Part shown: positions 25,598 to 34,546 of the stretch, one piece after another
Layout: the number at the start of each line of letters is the position of its first letter
Numbering within the stretch: position 1 is the stretch's first letter
Origin: Cohnella abietis
GTDB taxonomy: Bacteria; Bacillota; Bacilli; Paenibacillales; Paenibacillaceae
NCBI RefSeq assembly: GCF_004295585.1
Contig: NZ_AP019400.1
Coordinates: 3,942,001-4,006,000 of the forward strand
Length of the DNA stretch: 64,000 nucleotides
Direction of reading: 5' to 3'
Made by a program: the position numbers and the translations under genes
The notes under the pieces: generated by a model
Database searches by the model: none
What the model saw: only the letters and a program-made list of their open reading frames with translations
Told to the model about the DNA's origin: nothing

Positions 25598-26239
25598 TTA
25601 CTCCCCGTCCTGAACATTCAGAACGACCTCACCGAATGGTGCGCCATCAAGCTCCATCTGAAACAGCCATTTTCCGGCCAAAGGCATAGCCATTTCAGAT
25701 ACAAATTGAGTCTTCGTAACCGCACCACCCACTGACACAACTAGTCTGTTGATTTCAATCGCCGTATGCTCAGTTATGATCATCTCTGGAAGCTCCTCCA
25801 GTACCATCCCGGTATCTTGATGGTAAGCCACAATTTTTACTTTATGATCTAGTAATTCCGCAATCGGTTTGTTAATTAGCCATCTAGCACCTGCGGGCTT
25901 ACCCGCGATCAAGTGATCTCCCCCAGGGAATACCTCCCATTGTACAACGCCATTGATTGAATAATCATTGTGAGCATTCCAAGACTGGTCTTCTCGAATT
26001 CCGATATTGTTTGTATTTTCTCCTGGTCGAGTCAACACTACAATTACAATAATTAATGATGTTAATAACGTTAAAGAAGCTAGCTGTATTGATAAACGCC
26101 GGATTTTCCGACCTGTTCGAATGGGATGACTAAAGCTTCTCAATAAATCACTACCCTGCTGCTCGATAGACCACTGAGGACGTCCAAATGGCTGCTTTGA
26201 TAGCTCATCATACCAACTCGGCTTTGAATCTTTATTCAT
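25598..26239 (-). CDS. Membrane-anchored protein paired with the ECF sigma factor (putative anti-sigma)
   Basis: 213 aa from the ATG at 26239, which overlaps the sigma-factor stop by 8 nt and follows AAGGAG; a longer frame from 26287 runs inside the sigma gene. Residues 1-58 are cytoplasmic (SWYDELSKQPFGRPQWS), one helix lies at about 60-80 (LASLTLLTSLIIVIVVLTRP), and residues 85-213 form an extracellular beta-rich domain. This topology and the coupling suggest an anti-sigma or sensor for the adjacent sigma factor. No zinc-finger anti-sigma motif (HxxxCxxC) is present, so the mechanism is unclear. Confidence 0.75.
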   Translation of the reverse strand: MNKDSKPSWYDELSKQPFGRPQWSIEQQGSDLLRSFSHPIRTGRKIRRLSIQLASLTLLTSLIIVIVVLTRPGENTNNIGIREDQSWNAHNDYSINGVVQWEVFPGGDHLIAGKPAGARWLINKPIAELLDHKVKIVAYHQDTGMVLEELPEMIITEHTAIEINRLVVSVGGAVTKTQFVSEMAMPLAGKWLFQMELDGAPFGEVVLNVQDGE

Positions 26240-26783
26240 ATTCAAGGCACTCCTTCTCATCGTTAAGCATGATTTCCATTTTTGCACGAGCTCTGTGCAA
26301 GCGAGATTTGACTGTTCCTTCCGATACTTTAAGCAACTGGGCCATCTCTATGTAGGAAAGCTCATAATGGGCATCTAAAACTAACACTTCTCTTTGCTTG
26401 GCAGGTAGCTTCATAACCGAATGCCAGATTGATCTTATTCCCATCTGCTCCAAGACTTCCTGTTCAGCCGATCTATGCGTGTCTTTATGAAAGCTAAATC
26501 CAACCAATATGACCCGCTTGATGAAGGATGATTTGAGCCAATTAAGTGATGAATGACGAGCTATCGTTAATAGCCAGGTTCTATGTGAGCTCCTGCCTTC
26601 AAATCCTTTAAGACCTCTATAGGCGTTATAAAATACATCCTGAGTAATGTCATCAGCTGCATCACGGTTTTTAACCATCATAAAGGTGTAATTCCATACG
26701 TCATTCCCATAGGCGGTCATCAGATCCGCGATAATAGAATTCACGTTGTTATCTGTAACGATGACACTTTTCAGGTACTCCAA
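26232..26783 (-). CDS. ECF-type RNA polymerase sigma factor
   Basis: 183 aa. Region 2 includes DITQDVFYNAYRGLKGFEG and RTWLLTIARHSSLNWLKS; region 4 has KLPAKQREVLVLDAHYELSY followed by the helix-turn-helix MAQLLKVSEGTVKSRLHRAR. I choose TTG at 26783 because GAGGTGAT lies 7 nt upstream; a GTG at 26792 falls inside that ribosome site. Cotranscribed with its membrane partner. A GGAAC-N17-GTCTAA sequence upstream looks like an ECF autoregulatory promoter. Confidence 0.9.
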   Translation of the reverse strand: MEYLKSVIVTDNNVNSIIADLMTAYGNDVWNYTFMMVKNRDAADDITQDVFYNAYRGLKGFEGRSSHRTWLLTIARHSSLNWLKSSFIKRVILVGFSFHKDTHRSAEQEVLEQMGIRSIWHSVMKLPAKQREVLVLDAHYELSYIEMAQLLKVSEGTVKSRLHRARAKMEIMLNDEKECLEYE

Positions 26784-26801
26784 TCCGATCACCTCATGAT
26801 A

Positions 26802-26829
26802 TTAGACAACCAACACCCTATTTTGTTCC
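26802..26829 (-). promoter_or_regulatory. Candidate ECF-sigma autopromoter
   Basis: Minus strand: GGAAC (26829-26825), 17 nt, GTCTAA (26807-26802). This resembles the GGAAC / CGTC pattern of ECF promoters and lies 18 bp before the sigma start codon. The leader is very short, so the site is tentative. Confidence 0.35.
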
Positions 26830-26875
26830 ATTTTCCACTAAAAATAAGGGTATTCCTTTCGATTATAGTTTTTGC

Positions 26876-26995
26876 GGGGAAATATCTCCTTCCGGTTGTT
26901 GGTTGAGATCGTGAAATCTGAATGAGTAAGCTCTTAACAAGGAGATTTCACAATCTCAAAGACAAACGCTTCGCTCCTACAGGAGATACTTCCCC
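26876..26995. repeat. Nested inverted-repeat element, 120 bp
   Basis: Outer arms GGGGAAATATCTCCT (26876-26890) and AGGAGATACTTCCCC (26981-26995); inner arms TTGAGATCGTGAAATC (26903-26918) and GATTTCACAATCTCAA (26944-26959). Each pair has one mismatch. The interval 26784-27115 otherwise holds only the sigma promoter. No second copy was seen. Confidence 0.7.
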
Positions 26996-27115
26996 TCTTT
27001 TCTCATCGATTACGGTTAGTAAAAATACAAAAAACCACTCTTTGTAAAATGGAAGTGTTGAACAACCATCTAAAAAGAAAGTGGCTATGAGATCAAGTAT
27101 TGTCCTTATCGAAAA

Positions 27116-27529
27116 TCAATCGTTCTTTCTTGAATCAGCACTCGTCTTTTTGAAACCAGCAAGATGATATTGAACTGATCCAGTATCATTTTTTATATAC
27201 AATTCAACCGATTCACCGTCAGGTCTACACAACCCGATTGTTATTTCAAAATACTTTGCTCCATGTATGGCACCGACAGGTCTTGCTTTATTATTTCTAT
27301 TTTTAATAGCTACCCGCTCATTAATTGATAATATCCTTTCGCAACTAAATTGAGAGTACTTTTCATTGTAAATACTTCTCAGGGAAGACAAAATAACGGG
27401 ATGCAATTGTTGCAATAATGCCCCCTCCAGTTGATTTTCTCTTGGCTTAGAATGAACTACCGCTTTGGGACTTGTTATTAGAATGCACAGCAAAATCATT
27501 AAGAAATTGACAGCAAATTTTCTGTTCAA
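27116..27529 (-). CDS. Secreted small protein, possibly DUF3888
   Basis: 137 aa with a signal peptide (residues 1-27, FAVNFLMILLCILITSPKAV). The exported part has a helical start (LLQQLHPVILSSLRSIYNEKYSQ) and a beta-rich end (AKYFEITIGLCRPDGESVEL, then SVQYHLAGFKK), an arrangement that reminds me of the Bacillus DUF3888 family; this is recognition by pattern and not certain. Two Cys could form a disulphide. It stands alone, with a terminator behind it. Confidence 0.7.
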   Translation of the reverse strand: MNRKFAVNFLMILLCILITSPKAVVHSKPRENQLEGALLQQLHPVILSSLRSIYNEKYSQFSCERILSINERVAIKNRNNKARPVGAIHGAKYFEITIGLCRPDGESVELYIKNDTGSVQYHLAGFKKTSADSRKND

Positions 27530-27597
27530 GTTATCTCACCATCTCCATTTCAGACTATCATCCCCTAGATTGGTAAAATTAATTAATTATAAAAAAC

Positions 27598-27641
27598 AAA
27601 AAGGCATTGGCACAGGAACGACTCCTGAACCAACACCTTTT
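27598..27641. terminator. Intrinsic terminator
   Basis: Nested stem AAAAAGG-CA-TTGG / CCAA-CA-CCTTTT with inner CAGGA / TCCTG, between the alkaline phosphatase and secreted-protein genes. AT-rich on both sides. Confidence 0.6.
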
Positions 27642-27673
27642 CGTTTGTACGTCATTTTGATAAAAGTGAACTA

Positions 27674-29044
27674 TTACTTCTGAGCTTTGTTGCCATTAAT
27701 AATACTGAAGATTATCTTGGCATGATCTGTGTTATCAAGCAAACCTGCGAATCTTTCTTTACCAGGTCCGAAAGCATATACAGGTACATCTTCACCCGTA
27801 TGACCACCGGTTGTCCAGCCTGTGAAAGAGCGAACATTAAAGATGTTCTCAATGGCGTTATCGATTTTCGTTAAATCCTTCTCAACGGCTGCGTCCTTAA
27901 CGGATTGAACTTCTTCAGCAGTTAATTGTAGATCGATATATTTTTTCAAGGTTTCCTCAACGCCTGCACCTTGAACGATTTGGGCTGCCATGTAATCTGG
28001 AGTGCGTTTAGCAGCTTTAATTGGAGCAACATCGAAGTTATAAATTCCGTTCGTACCTACCGATAAGCCACCTGTTGAATGGTCGGCAGTAGCAACAACC
28101 AGCGTATGTCCATCTTTTTTGGCAAAATCGATTGCTTCTTTGAAAGCTTTCTCGAAATCTGACATTTCACTCATTGCAGCAACAATGTCGTTATCATGTC
28201 CGGCCCAATCAATCTGGCTTCCCTCAACCATCAGGAAAAATCCGTTCTTATTCGTACTTAGGCGCTGAATAGCTGCTTTCGTCATCTCTTGCAATGATGG
28301 TGTTTGGTCATTGCGATCAATCATTTTATCCATGCCACCTGTAGCAAACAAACCAAGAATTTGTTTATTCGTATCCTTCAATAAATCTGCGCGATTGGTC
28401 ACATAGCTGTAGCCGTCTTTCTTAAATTCATTCGTCAGGTTGCGATCCTTACGTACAAAATTGTTCAAACCGCCGCCAAGCAGTACATCGATCTTGTGCT
28501 TTTTGTTAATTTTCTCGTCAAAATAATCATCTGCAATCGCGTCCATGTTTTTACGGTTAACGTCATGAGCACCATAGGCTGCAGGAGTAGCATGAGTAAT
28601 CTCAGAGGTTGCAACCAATCCTGTTGACTTCCCCTTTTCCTTGGCGAGCTCTAGCACTGTTTTAACCTCAGAAAAATCATTATCAACGGCAATGGCAGCA
28701 TTGTATGTTTTAACACCAGCAGACATGGCAGTAGCGGCAGAAGCTGAATCTGTTATGTTCTGATGCTCGTCCTCTGGATAGGTTGTCTGATTTCCTACCA
28801 AATACTTATCGAATTCCGTCTTTTCCATAAGTGGTGTTTTAGGATTATCTTTCATATAACGGTATGCTGTCGTGTAAGAAACTCCCATCCCATCACCAAT
28901 TAGAAATATTACATTTTTAATTTGAGGACTCTTGTCTTGTTGACCCTTTGCAAAAGCTGGTGTAAACCCAGATGACAATGCAGCAATCGCTAATGAAGAA
29001 ACAAGTGCAACCGGGATAACCTTCTTAATCAACTTCTTATTCAT
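27674..29044 (-). CDS. phoA: Alkaline phosphatase
   Basis: 456 aa exported phosphomonoesterase. Signal peptide to about residue 32 (ending TPAFAKG). Metal-binding LIGDGMG near residue 50, catalytic Ser in ITDSASAATAMSAG (about residue 100), HDVNRK, metal ligands in IDWAGHDND and VVATADHSTGG, and TGGHTGEDVPVYAFGPG near the C-terminus are all present. Start: ATG at 29044, 7 nt after AAGGAGG; an ATG at 29050 lies inside the ribosome site. Phosphate limitation control is suggested by a Pho-box-like repeat 70-85 bp upstream. Confidence 0.95.
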   Translation of the reverse strand: MNKKLIKKVIPVALVSSLAIAALSSGFTPAFAKGQQDKSPQIKNVIFLIGDGMGVSYTTAYRYMKDNPKTPLMEKTEFDKYLVGNQTTYPEDEHQNITDSASAATAMSAGVKTYNAAIAVDNDFSEVKTVLELAKEKGKSTGLVATSEITHATPAAYGAHDVNRKNMDAIADDYFDEKINKKHKIDVLLGGGLNNFVRKDRNLTNEFKKDGYSYVTNRADLLKDTNKQILGLFATGGMDKMIDRNDQTPSLQEMTKAAIQRLSTNKNGFFLMVEGSQIDWAGHDNDIVAAMSEMSDFEKAFKEAIDFAKKDGHTLVVATADHSTGGLSVGTNGIYNFDVAPIKAAKRTPDYMAAQIVQGAGVEETLKKYIDLQLTAEEVQSVKDAAVEKDLTKIDNAIENIFNVRSFTGWTTGGHTGEDVPVYAFGPGKERFAGLLDNTDHAKIIFSIINGNKAQK

Positions 29045-29112
29045 AATCATCCTCCTTAGTTACTTCCTAAGGAATACTATAGACCTGTGTTGTTAAAAGA
29101 AATCGCTCGGAA

Positions 29113-29129
29113 TATTAAGTGCAAGTTAA
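29113..29129 (-). promoter_or_regulatory. Pho-box-like direct repeat
   Basis: Minus strand TTAACT-TGCAC-TTAATA, two copies of TTAACA-like hexamers with the 11-bp period of PhoP boxes. Only one pair is clear, so binding strength is uncertain. Confidence 0.45.
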
Positions 29130-29183
29130 TTTAAGTGTATAAGCACAACATTTAGCCTGCCGCTCAGCGCGACAGGCCATTCA

Positions 29184-29654
29184 TTATCTAATAGACTGAA
29201 TCGATCCTATTCGAGCTGTAGCTAATGCTGGTTCTCCCGCTCCCCGCATGCTTTCGAAGGCTTGGATAGCCGCATTGGCAACTTCAATATCCTGGGCGCT
29301 TGAGCCACCGCTTACCCCGATACCCCCGATAATTCTACCGTCACTTACGATCGGAATACCGCCACCAAGAATAACAAGCCTGCCATGATTAGTTGTGTTT
29401 ATTCCGAAAGTGGGACCGCCAGGAAGTGCCGATTGCGCAAGATTGGACGTTGGCATCTGCATAGCTACACTCGTCCAAGCTTTATTTTGTGAAATATCAA
29501 TGCCAGCGATTCGAGCATTATCCATGCGATAGAATGCAATGAGATTTCCACCCTCATCAACAATTGCAATATCACTGGAAAGTCCCATCTGCCGGGCCTT
29601 CTGCTCCGCTGCGGCTAGCATTCTTTTGGCAGTCTCCAAAGTAAGCTTGTTCAT
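29184..29654 (-). CDS. GlcG/HbpS-family protein
   Basis: 156 aa single-domain protein of the GlcG/HbpS (DUF336) fold. Recognisable segments: LTLETAKRMLAAAEQKARQM, IAIVDEGGNLIAFYRMDNA, KAWTSVAM and the glycine-rich VILGGGIPIVSDGRIIGGIG. HbpS members bind haem; many others have unknown ligands and accompany oxidative or sensor systems. No partner gene is adjacent, so only family membership can be stated. Cytoplasmic as predicted (no signal peptide). Confidence 0.9.
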   Translation of the reverse strand: MNKLTLETAKRMLAAAEQKARQMGLSSDIAIVDEGGNLIAFYRMDNARIAGIDISQNKAWTSVAMQMPTSNLAQSALPGGPTFGINTTNHGRLVILGGGIPIVSDGRIIGGIGVSGGSSAQDIEVANAAIQAFESMRGAGEPALATARIGSIQSIR

Positions 29655-29728
29655 TTGTCCACTCCTTAGTATACCGATCCCTATAGGATATGGTCATTCC
29701 CCTAGAACGGTGACGGTCATACCCCCTT

Positions 29729-30844
29729 CTATCTGATAGCCCCCATCGACATGATTCTAATATTCACCTTTACCTTCACATCTGCCTTGGATAAAGCTTC
29801 CCCCCATTGATCCTTCACTTCCTTCCAATGCTTATACTGTCTAGCCCGAGCATATAGACCGAGACCTATAGGATCTATTTTAGCTTCCTGTATTTTTGCT
29901 ATTAGCTGCTCATATTGGTCCTCAAGCTGCTGCCCTATTTCCTTCTCCAATTTATCCGCATTTTTCTCTACATTGAAGCGAAAGAGCTGTTCGGATAAAT
30001 TAATCCTCATTTTTACATTAATATCAAAGCGGAATCTATCCTCTACATACTTCACTTTAGTTTTAGTTGAAATATCTGTTGCCGTGAAGCTTAATTTATT
30101 GAGTTTAAAGAAGCTGCTTTTCGATTGAGAAGGAAGCTTGACAGTGAACGGAAATTCTCCTTTACGGTGAGGATTTAATATGCTGAGAATTTTGTTGTCT
30201 GCAGGATCAATAGTGAAAGCGTAGCGACCATCTTTTCTCAATAAAGCTGTTCCCATTACCCTTAAATCATCTTCTCTGCGCAATTCCGTAATACTCGGGG
30301 TCATTCCCTTCTCAAGCATATGTCTGTGTAACTGTTGTAGCGTTGTATTCACAGTTATATTCCTGCGATGAGCAGTAATGAGCAGCTGAGATAAATAGGT
30401 GGGAAGACGCGGCTTATCATCTGGCGCAAAATTAATAATATCAGACACTTTACCGTCCACTTCGACCACGAACGGAAGTACTGTATTTTTGTTATCACGA
30501 TAAAAAACATCCAGAAGGTCAAACCATTTTTTGTGCTGAAGAACTCGTTTTCCAAGGAGGATCGCCTGTACTTTCCCCCCTACGGTCATGGCCACCACAC
30601 TCCGATCGAACTCTTCTCTAGACAGCCTCATCGAATTTGTTCGGACTGTGACCTCCTCCTCCTTCTTCTTAGCCTCTTTGCTAAATACAGGACTTGATAC
30701 AGAGTAAAGAAGCCGATCCTCATCATCCAGATCGATTCCAATGAGTAGAGAGAAGGTGACATCTTCAACGCTAGTGCGGTCACTACAGCCCATAAGAAAT
30801 ACAGCTAATATAAGCACTAAGCTGCTTATTTTTCTATAACTCAA
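29729..30844 (-). CDS. gerKC: Spore germination protein, Ger(x)C family lipoprotein
   Basis: C subunit of a nutrient germinant receptor in the inner spore membrane. 371 aa from the TTG at 30844, which overlaps the stop of the B-subunit gene (TTGA) and follows AAGGGGG; a frame from 30952 runs inside that gene and is not credible. Lipobox LMGC near residue 19 anchors it outside the membrane. GerC hallmarks: GIDLDDE near 38, AIDP-like FTIDP and the C-terminal QYEQLIAKIQEAKIDPIGLG. Symbol is by family; the particular receptor (GerA, GerB or GerK) cannot be told. Confidence 0.93.
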   Translation of the reverse strand: MSYRKISSLVLILAVFLMGCSDRTSVEDVTFSLLIGIDLDDEDRLLYSVSSPVFSKEAKKKEEEVTVRTNSMRLSREEFDRSVVAMTVGGKVQAILLGKRVLQHKKWFDLLDVFYRDNKNTVLPFVVEVDGKVSDIINFAPDDKPRLPTYLSQLLITAHRRNITVNTTLQQLHRHMLEKGMTPSITELRREDDLRVMGTALLRKDGRYAFTIDPADNKILSILNPHRKGEFPFTVKLPSQSKSSFFKLNKLSFTATDISTKTKVKYVEDRFRFDINVKMRINLSEQLFRFNVEKNADKLEKEIGQQLEDQYEQLIAKIQEAKIDPIGLGLYARARQYKHWKEVKDQWGEALSKADVKVKVNIRIMSMGAIR

Positions 30845-31941
30845 TGTGCATCCCCCTTGCGAACTCTTACATACACCTGAATGGATGCCCACAGCATTAT
30901 AGGAAGTAAAAAAACAATTCCAATTGCATAATAATTCAGCCACTTCTGCCATTCATTCGTCTGATTCCATGAAGGATGAATGAAGAACACCATCAGTAGG
31001 AATACAACGATTAGCACCATCACATAGGGACTATGATCTTGTTTACGCAGCAATTGGCTTACACCGAATGCCGCAAAAAACATATAAGGAATCCATGTTG
31101 ACGAAAGCATGAATAAAAAGATAGCCAAAAAGATAAGGTCGAATCGCACCAAAAAACGGAACTGAATTACTTTAAGCAAGCTTAGCAAGGGTTGGTTATA
31201 ACCAGTAATTTCGTCAGGACTAAAAAAAGCGAAACAAATGATGGTAACGAGAAGATAAGCGAGTATCGTTAGCGAATTAGCTACAACGATTCCGAGTACT
31301 GCCTTTTGTTTGTTCTTTAAGAACGGATACAGTAAAAACGTCGTTTCAAATCCAACAGTAAAAAATACCGTCGTTCCCACGCCTTTAAACACTGGCATAA
31401 TCCCTTCCTTTAAGAAAGGTAGGAAATGTATCCAGTGGCAGTCATTTAGAACAAGCAAGAGAATGGCTGGCATCCAGACTGTCATATAAAAAATGAGCTC
31501 GCTGTATCTTCCCACTACTCTTAAACCATTTCGAGCAAGCATAAAGGTCGGGATGGAAAACAAAAGAAACACGATATAATCGGGGCTTTGTGGTAAAAAC
31601 CATGCTTTGATATACTGAATCGATTCGATGAGAACGAGCCAAGCACAGAAAATATAATAGAGCGCAAGTGGTATTGAGAAAATAAGAGATAGCCATTTGC
31701 CAAAAAGTCGCTTGAGCAAATCATACGCCGTATCATCTGGAAAACGCTTGAACACTTGAATAATCACTAAACTTACCAACACATTGATTACCCAAGTGAT
31801 AATGAACGACATCCAGCCATCCGTTCCTGCTTTTCCTGCCAGCTCTCTCGGAAGAGAAATAATTCCCGCCCCAACCTGAACCCCGTGAATAATGAAAATA
31901 AACTGCATCAGTGTAATTTCGTTCAGGGCATATTTCCTCAT
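30841..31941 (-). CDS. gerKB: Spore germination protein, GerAB-family permease
   Basis: 366 aa, about ten helices, APC-superfamily subunit that forms the ligand-binding channel of the germinant receptor. The start MRKYALNEITLMQFIFIIHG and VGAGIISLPRELAGKAGTDGW is characteristic. Its ATG overlaps the stop of the A-subunit gene by 4 nt, and its stop overlaps the C-subunit start, so the three subunits are made in a coupled way. Ligand (amino acid or sugar) unknown. Confidence 0.94.
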   Translation of the reverse strand: MRKYALNEITLMQFIFIIHGVQVGAGIISLPRELAGKAGTDGWMSFIITWVINVLVSLVIIQVFKRFPDDTAYDLLKRLFGKWLSLIFSIPLALYYIFCAWLVLIESIQYIKAWFLPQSPDYIVFLLFSIPTFMLARNGLRVVGRYSELIFYMTVWMPAILLLVLNDCHWIHFLPFLKEGIMPVFKGVGTTVFFTVGFETTFLLYPFLKNKQKAVLGIVVANSLTILAYLLVTIICFAFFSPDEITGYNQPLLSLLKVIQFRFLVRFDLIFLAIFLFMLSSTWIPYMFFAAFGVSQLLRKQDHSPYVMVLIVVFLLMVFFIHPSWNQTNEWQKWLNYYAIGIVFLLPIMLWASIQVYVRVRKGDAH

Positions 31942-33497
31942 GGTTTGTCCCCATTTCCCCGATTGTCCCCTGCACGCCTTGGTTGGATTGCTCGCGAGCT
32001 TTTCGGTCGATTAACCATTGACCAAATAGGCAACCGCACGAACGCATCCTTCATATCTGCCCAGCGGAATGGCGCCAGAGGACTGCCGTAAGGGGTACCT
32101 AGAGACTCAAGCGCAACAAGATGCGCAAGCAATATCATAATGCCAATAACAATACCTACTATTCCGAACATAAAGGCGATAATCATCATCGGAAATCTCA
32201 GCAGCCGAATAGCCGTCCCCATGTCATAATTAGGAATAATAAAGGAAGCAATGGCAGTCGAAGCAACAACAATGACCATAATATTACTAACGATTCCTGC
32301 CTGTACGGCAGTCTGTCCGATAATAATCCCGCCGACAATTCCAACAGTTTGCCCTACTGGTGCAGGCAATCGGATTCCCGATTCTCGCATCATTTCGAGC
32401 GTTATTTCCATTAGCATAGCTTCAAGCAGCGGTGGGAAGGGTACAAGCGTTCTCGACTCAGCAATGGATAACAAGAGTTGAATCGGAAGGACCTCATAAT
32501 TAAAGGAAATAAGTGCGATATATATCGCAGGTAATAGTAATGCAATAGAAAATGCCAAAAAGCGAAGTAGTCGAATAAACGAAGCAATCATCCACCGCGT
32601 ACTGTAATCATCTATGCTTTGGAAAAAAGAGATAAACGTAGTAGGGGCAACTAGAACACTCGGAGAACCGTCTACTACTACAGCAAATCTTCCCTGAAGA
32701 AGCTGGGACACGGTGGAATCCGGACGTTCTGTGAGTATGAATTGGGGAAAAGGAGAATAGGGATTGTCCTCGATGTATTCGACCAATTCACCAGTATTAA
32801 TAATGGAATCAACGTTGATTGAAGTTAGCCGTGTTTCTAGCTCTTTCAGCACTTCAGGATGAGCCACATCAGCTAGATAAAGAATCCACACTTTGGTCTT
32901 TCCCCGAGTTCCGATGGATAGCTGTTTGATTTTAAGCTCACGGTCTGGAATATACCTGCGAATTAAAGCAATATTCTGTGTTCCCGTCTCCAGGAAGCCT
33001 TGATGGGCACCTTTAAGAGAGGTTTCAATCTGCGGGTCCTCAATTGTCCTCTGCGGCCACCCTTTAGTATCCAGAATGAAAGCTTCTGCTCGTCCATCTA
33101 TGAGAATTACAGTATCTCCTCCAAGAATAGCCGTTTCTACCTGACTCCATTGTGTACCCTTACGGATATCACCCACATTGACTATGAACGGAATATTAGC
33201 AGGATAAGTAGAAACCTCGTTCATAAGTGGTGTTATTATATCGTTATTAATGGTTGACTTATCAGTCAGACCATCCAAGTATACGAGAACAGCCTCTTCT
33301 CCTTTAACATGAATCCGCAAATGACGGACAATTAAGTCAGGTGTTAATTGAAAGAGCTTATGCATCTCTGCTAAATTAGTGGATAATTGGCTATCGAGCT
33401 TTTTATCTGCTGTTGGTTCCTTACGCCCATTCGTTTGTGCAGATTTAGGGGGGTTAGAATATTGATTTCTTCTAAGAAACTTGCGATAAAAAACCAT
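31938..33497 (-). CDS. gerKA: Spore germination protein, GerA family A subunit
   Basis: 519 aa. A soluble N-terminal domain (to about residue 290) followed by four to five helices and the conserved PFPPLLEAMLMEITLEMMRE and LPAPVGQTVGIVGGIIIGQTAV segments of GerA proteins, then a cytoplasmic tail rich in Arg/Pro. First gene of the receptor operon. A sporulation promoter (sigma-G) would be expected upstream (family knowledge), but I did not identify one with confidence. Confidence 0.95.
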   Translation of the reverse strand: MVFYRKFLRRNQYSNPPKSAQTNGRKEPTADKKLDSQLSTNLAEMHKLFQLTPDLIVRHLRIHVKGEEAVLVYLDGLTDKSTINNDIITPLMNEVSTYPANIPFIVNVGDIRKGTQWSQVETAILGGDTVILIDGRAEAFILDTKGWPQRTIEDPQIETSLKGAHQGFLETGTQNIALIRRYIPDRELKIKQLSIGTRGKTKVWILYLADVAHPEVLKELETRLTSINVDSIINTGELVEYIEDNPYSPFPQFILTERPDSTVSQLLQGRFAVVVDGSPSVLVAPTTFISFFQSIDDYSTRWMIASFIRLLRFLAFSIALLLPAIYIALISFNYEVLPIQLLLSIAESRTLVPFPPLLEAMLMEITLEMMRESGIRLPAPVGQTVGIVGGIIIGQTAVQAGIVSNIMVIVVASTAIASFIIPNYDMGTAIRLLRFPMMIIAFMFGIVGIVIGIMILLAHLVALESLGTPYGSPLAPFRWADMKDAFVRLPIWSMVNRPKSSRAIQPRRAGDNRGNGDKP

Positions 33498-33591
33498 TCG
33501 ACACCCATCCCTGCTACAATGACTTTCCCTATATTTTGGCTTTTTTCCAGAAATTTATCCTGTTCTCGTAATGATCAAGTAAAATGGTTAA

Positions 33592-33632
33592 AAAAAAGCC
33601 CTCCCTGATCAAAAAACGATCTAGAAGGCTTT
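33592..33632 (-). terminator. Terminator
   Basis: AAAAGCC...GGCTTT with inner GATC pairing; the minus strand ends in GGCTTTTTTTTAA. Follows the gene ending at 33668. Confidence 0.55.
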
Positions 33633-33667
33633 ATCAATCATAAAATTATGCAATCCATTCCCTAACG

Positions 33668-34321
33668 TCAAAAGGAAGCCCTTTGCAGCGATTCTCTCGT
33701 ATAGATGAGCATCAATGGAGTAAGCTTATTCTTGCAGTGTTCAACACGTTTAAGACCATCAGGATGCATAAAACGTAATAGCAGCCTTAAATAGATCGTT
33801 GACAGCTTCTCAAAACGCTTCGAGGGAAGCTTGTGTAATTCAAAGCCTAATCCATGTATAAGGCCCCTGTGCAGCAGCGTAACTCCGACCAAAGCTTTAA
33901 CCTGAGCCAGCTCTATATGTGTATCTAGCGCTTCCTTGATTTCCTTTAACGAAGCTCGTATTAAGCGCGCAGTTTTAATAGCTGCCCGATTCGCACCGAC
34001 TTCCCGAGTTAACTTCTGCAAAGTCCGATTGTTCAAATGCAGCTCGCCGATTCGGTCGCCCTTCTCAATCCAAGTGCCATCCTTGCATAAAATAGGGTTT
34101 CCCGTATGCCTCTTGACCATCAACTTGAAGATTCCGAATTCCAATGTGTATTCACTCCGGATTGCCATCATCCAGCCTATGACATTTTCCCAGCCAAGCC
34201 ACAAGGTTTGTCCTAGCGTACTCCCACTTCGCTTCTGCTTGGGTACGGAATTTCCTACTCTATGAGCTACAGCCACTGCATCCTGTTTGCTAACCACCGT
34301 CAATTCCCACCTCATCCTCAT
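33668..34321 (-). CDS. Hypothetical protein, YkoP-like
   Basis: 217 aa, soluble and basic. The segment GIFKLMVKRHTGNPILCKDG then IEKGDRIGELHLNN (residues 63-98) and the later SLKEIKEALDTHI and LLLRFMHPDGLKR resemble the YkoP-like domain known from Bacillus; the match is from memory and moderate. Function unknown; in Bacillus relatives the domain can be joined to a polysaccharide deacetylase. The start is ambiguous: ATG at 34321, ATG at 34315 or TTG at 34303 after GAGGTGGG. Transcribed alone toward the ger operon, separated by a terminator. Confidence 0.7.
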   Translation of the reverse strand: MRMRWELTVVSKQDAVAVAHRVGNSVPKQKRSGSTLGQTLWLGWENVIGWMMAIRSEYTLEFGIFKLMVKRHTGNPILCKDGTWIEKGDRIGELHLNNRTLQKLTREVGANRAAIKTARLIRASLKEIKEALDTHIELAQVKALVGVTLLHRGLIHGLGFELHKLPSKRFEKLSTIYLRLLLRFMHPDGLKRVEHCKNKLTPLMLIYTRESLQRASF

Positions 34322-34420
34322 CTGCCAATTCCGTTCTCAATTCCACCAGCTTTGTTCTATTTTCATTGTATCCCAGCACACTTCTCATGCCCATCGCTTC
34401 GCGTCGGGTTCGACGATTAT

Positions 34421-34448
34421 CTTAAGTCTAGTTATTAATAGACTTAAG
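34421..34448. repeat. 10-bp inverted repeat
   Basis: CTTAAGTCTA-N8-TAGACTTAAG, perfect arms, about 100 bp upstream of the start of the YkoP-like gene. Operator or terminator role possible. Confidence 0.45.
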
Positions 34449-34465
34449 TCTTGGTTGGAAAGTTG

Positions 34466-34513
34466 AAAAAAGGACTATTCCACGGGTTTTTAGGTAACCC
34501 GGAAATAGTCCTT
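34466..34513 (-). terminator. Terminator of the monooxygenase/ABC operon
   Basis: AAGGACTATTCC / GGAAATAGTCCTT with an inner CGGGTT / AACCCG stem; the minus strand continues TTTTTTC. It follows the rhodanese stop by 33 bp. Confidence 0.75.
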
Positions 34514-34546
34514 GGAATAATAGCGTTTATTGATGAGGATATTGAT

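Noticed and set aside
31442..32047. Several short frames on both strands in the ger genes
   Set aside because: They overlap highly conserved GerA and GerB coding sequence and have no ribosome sites.
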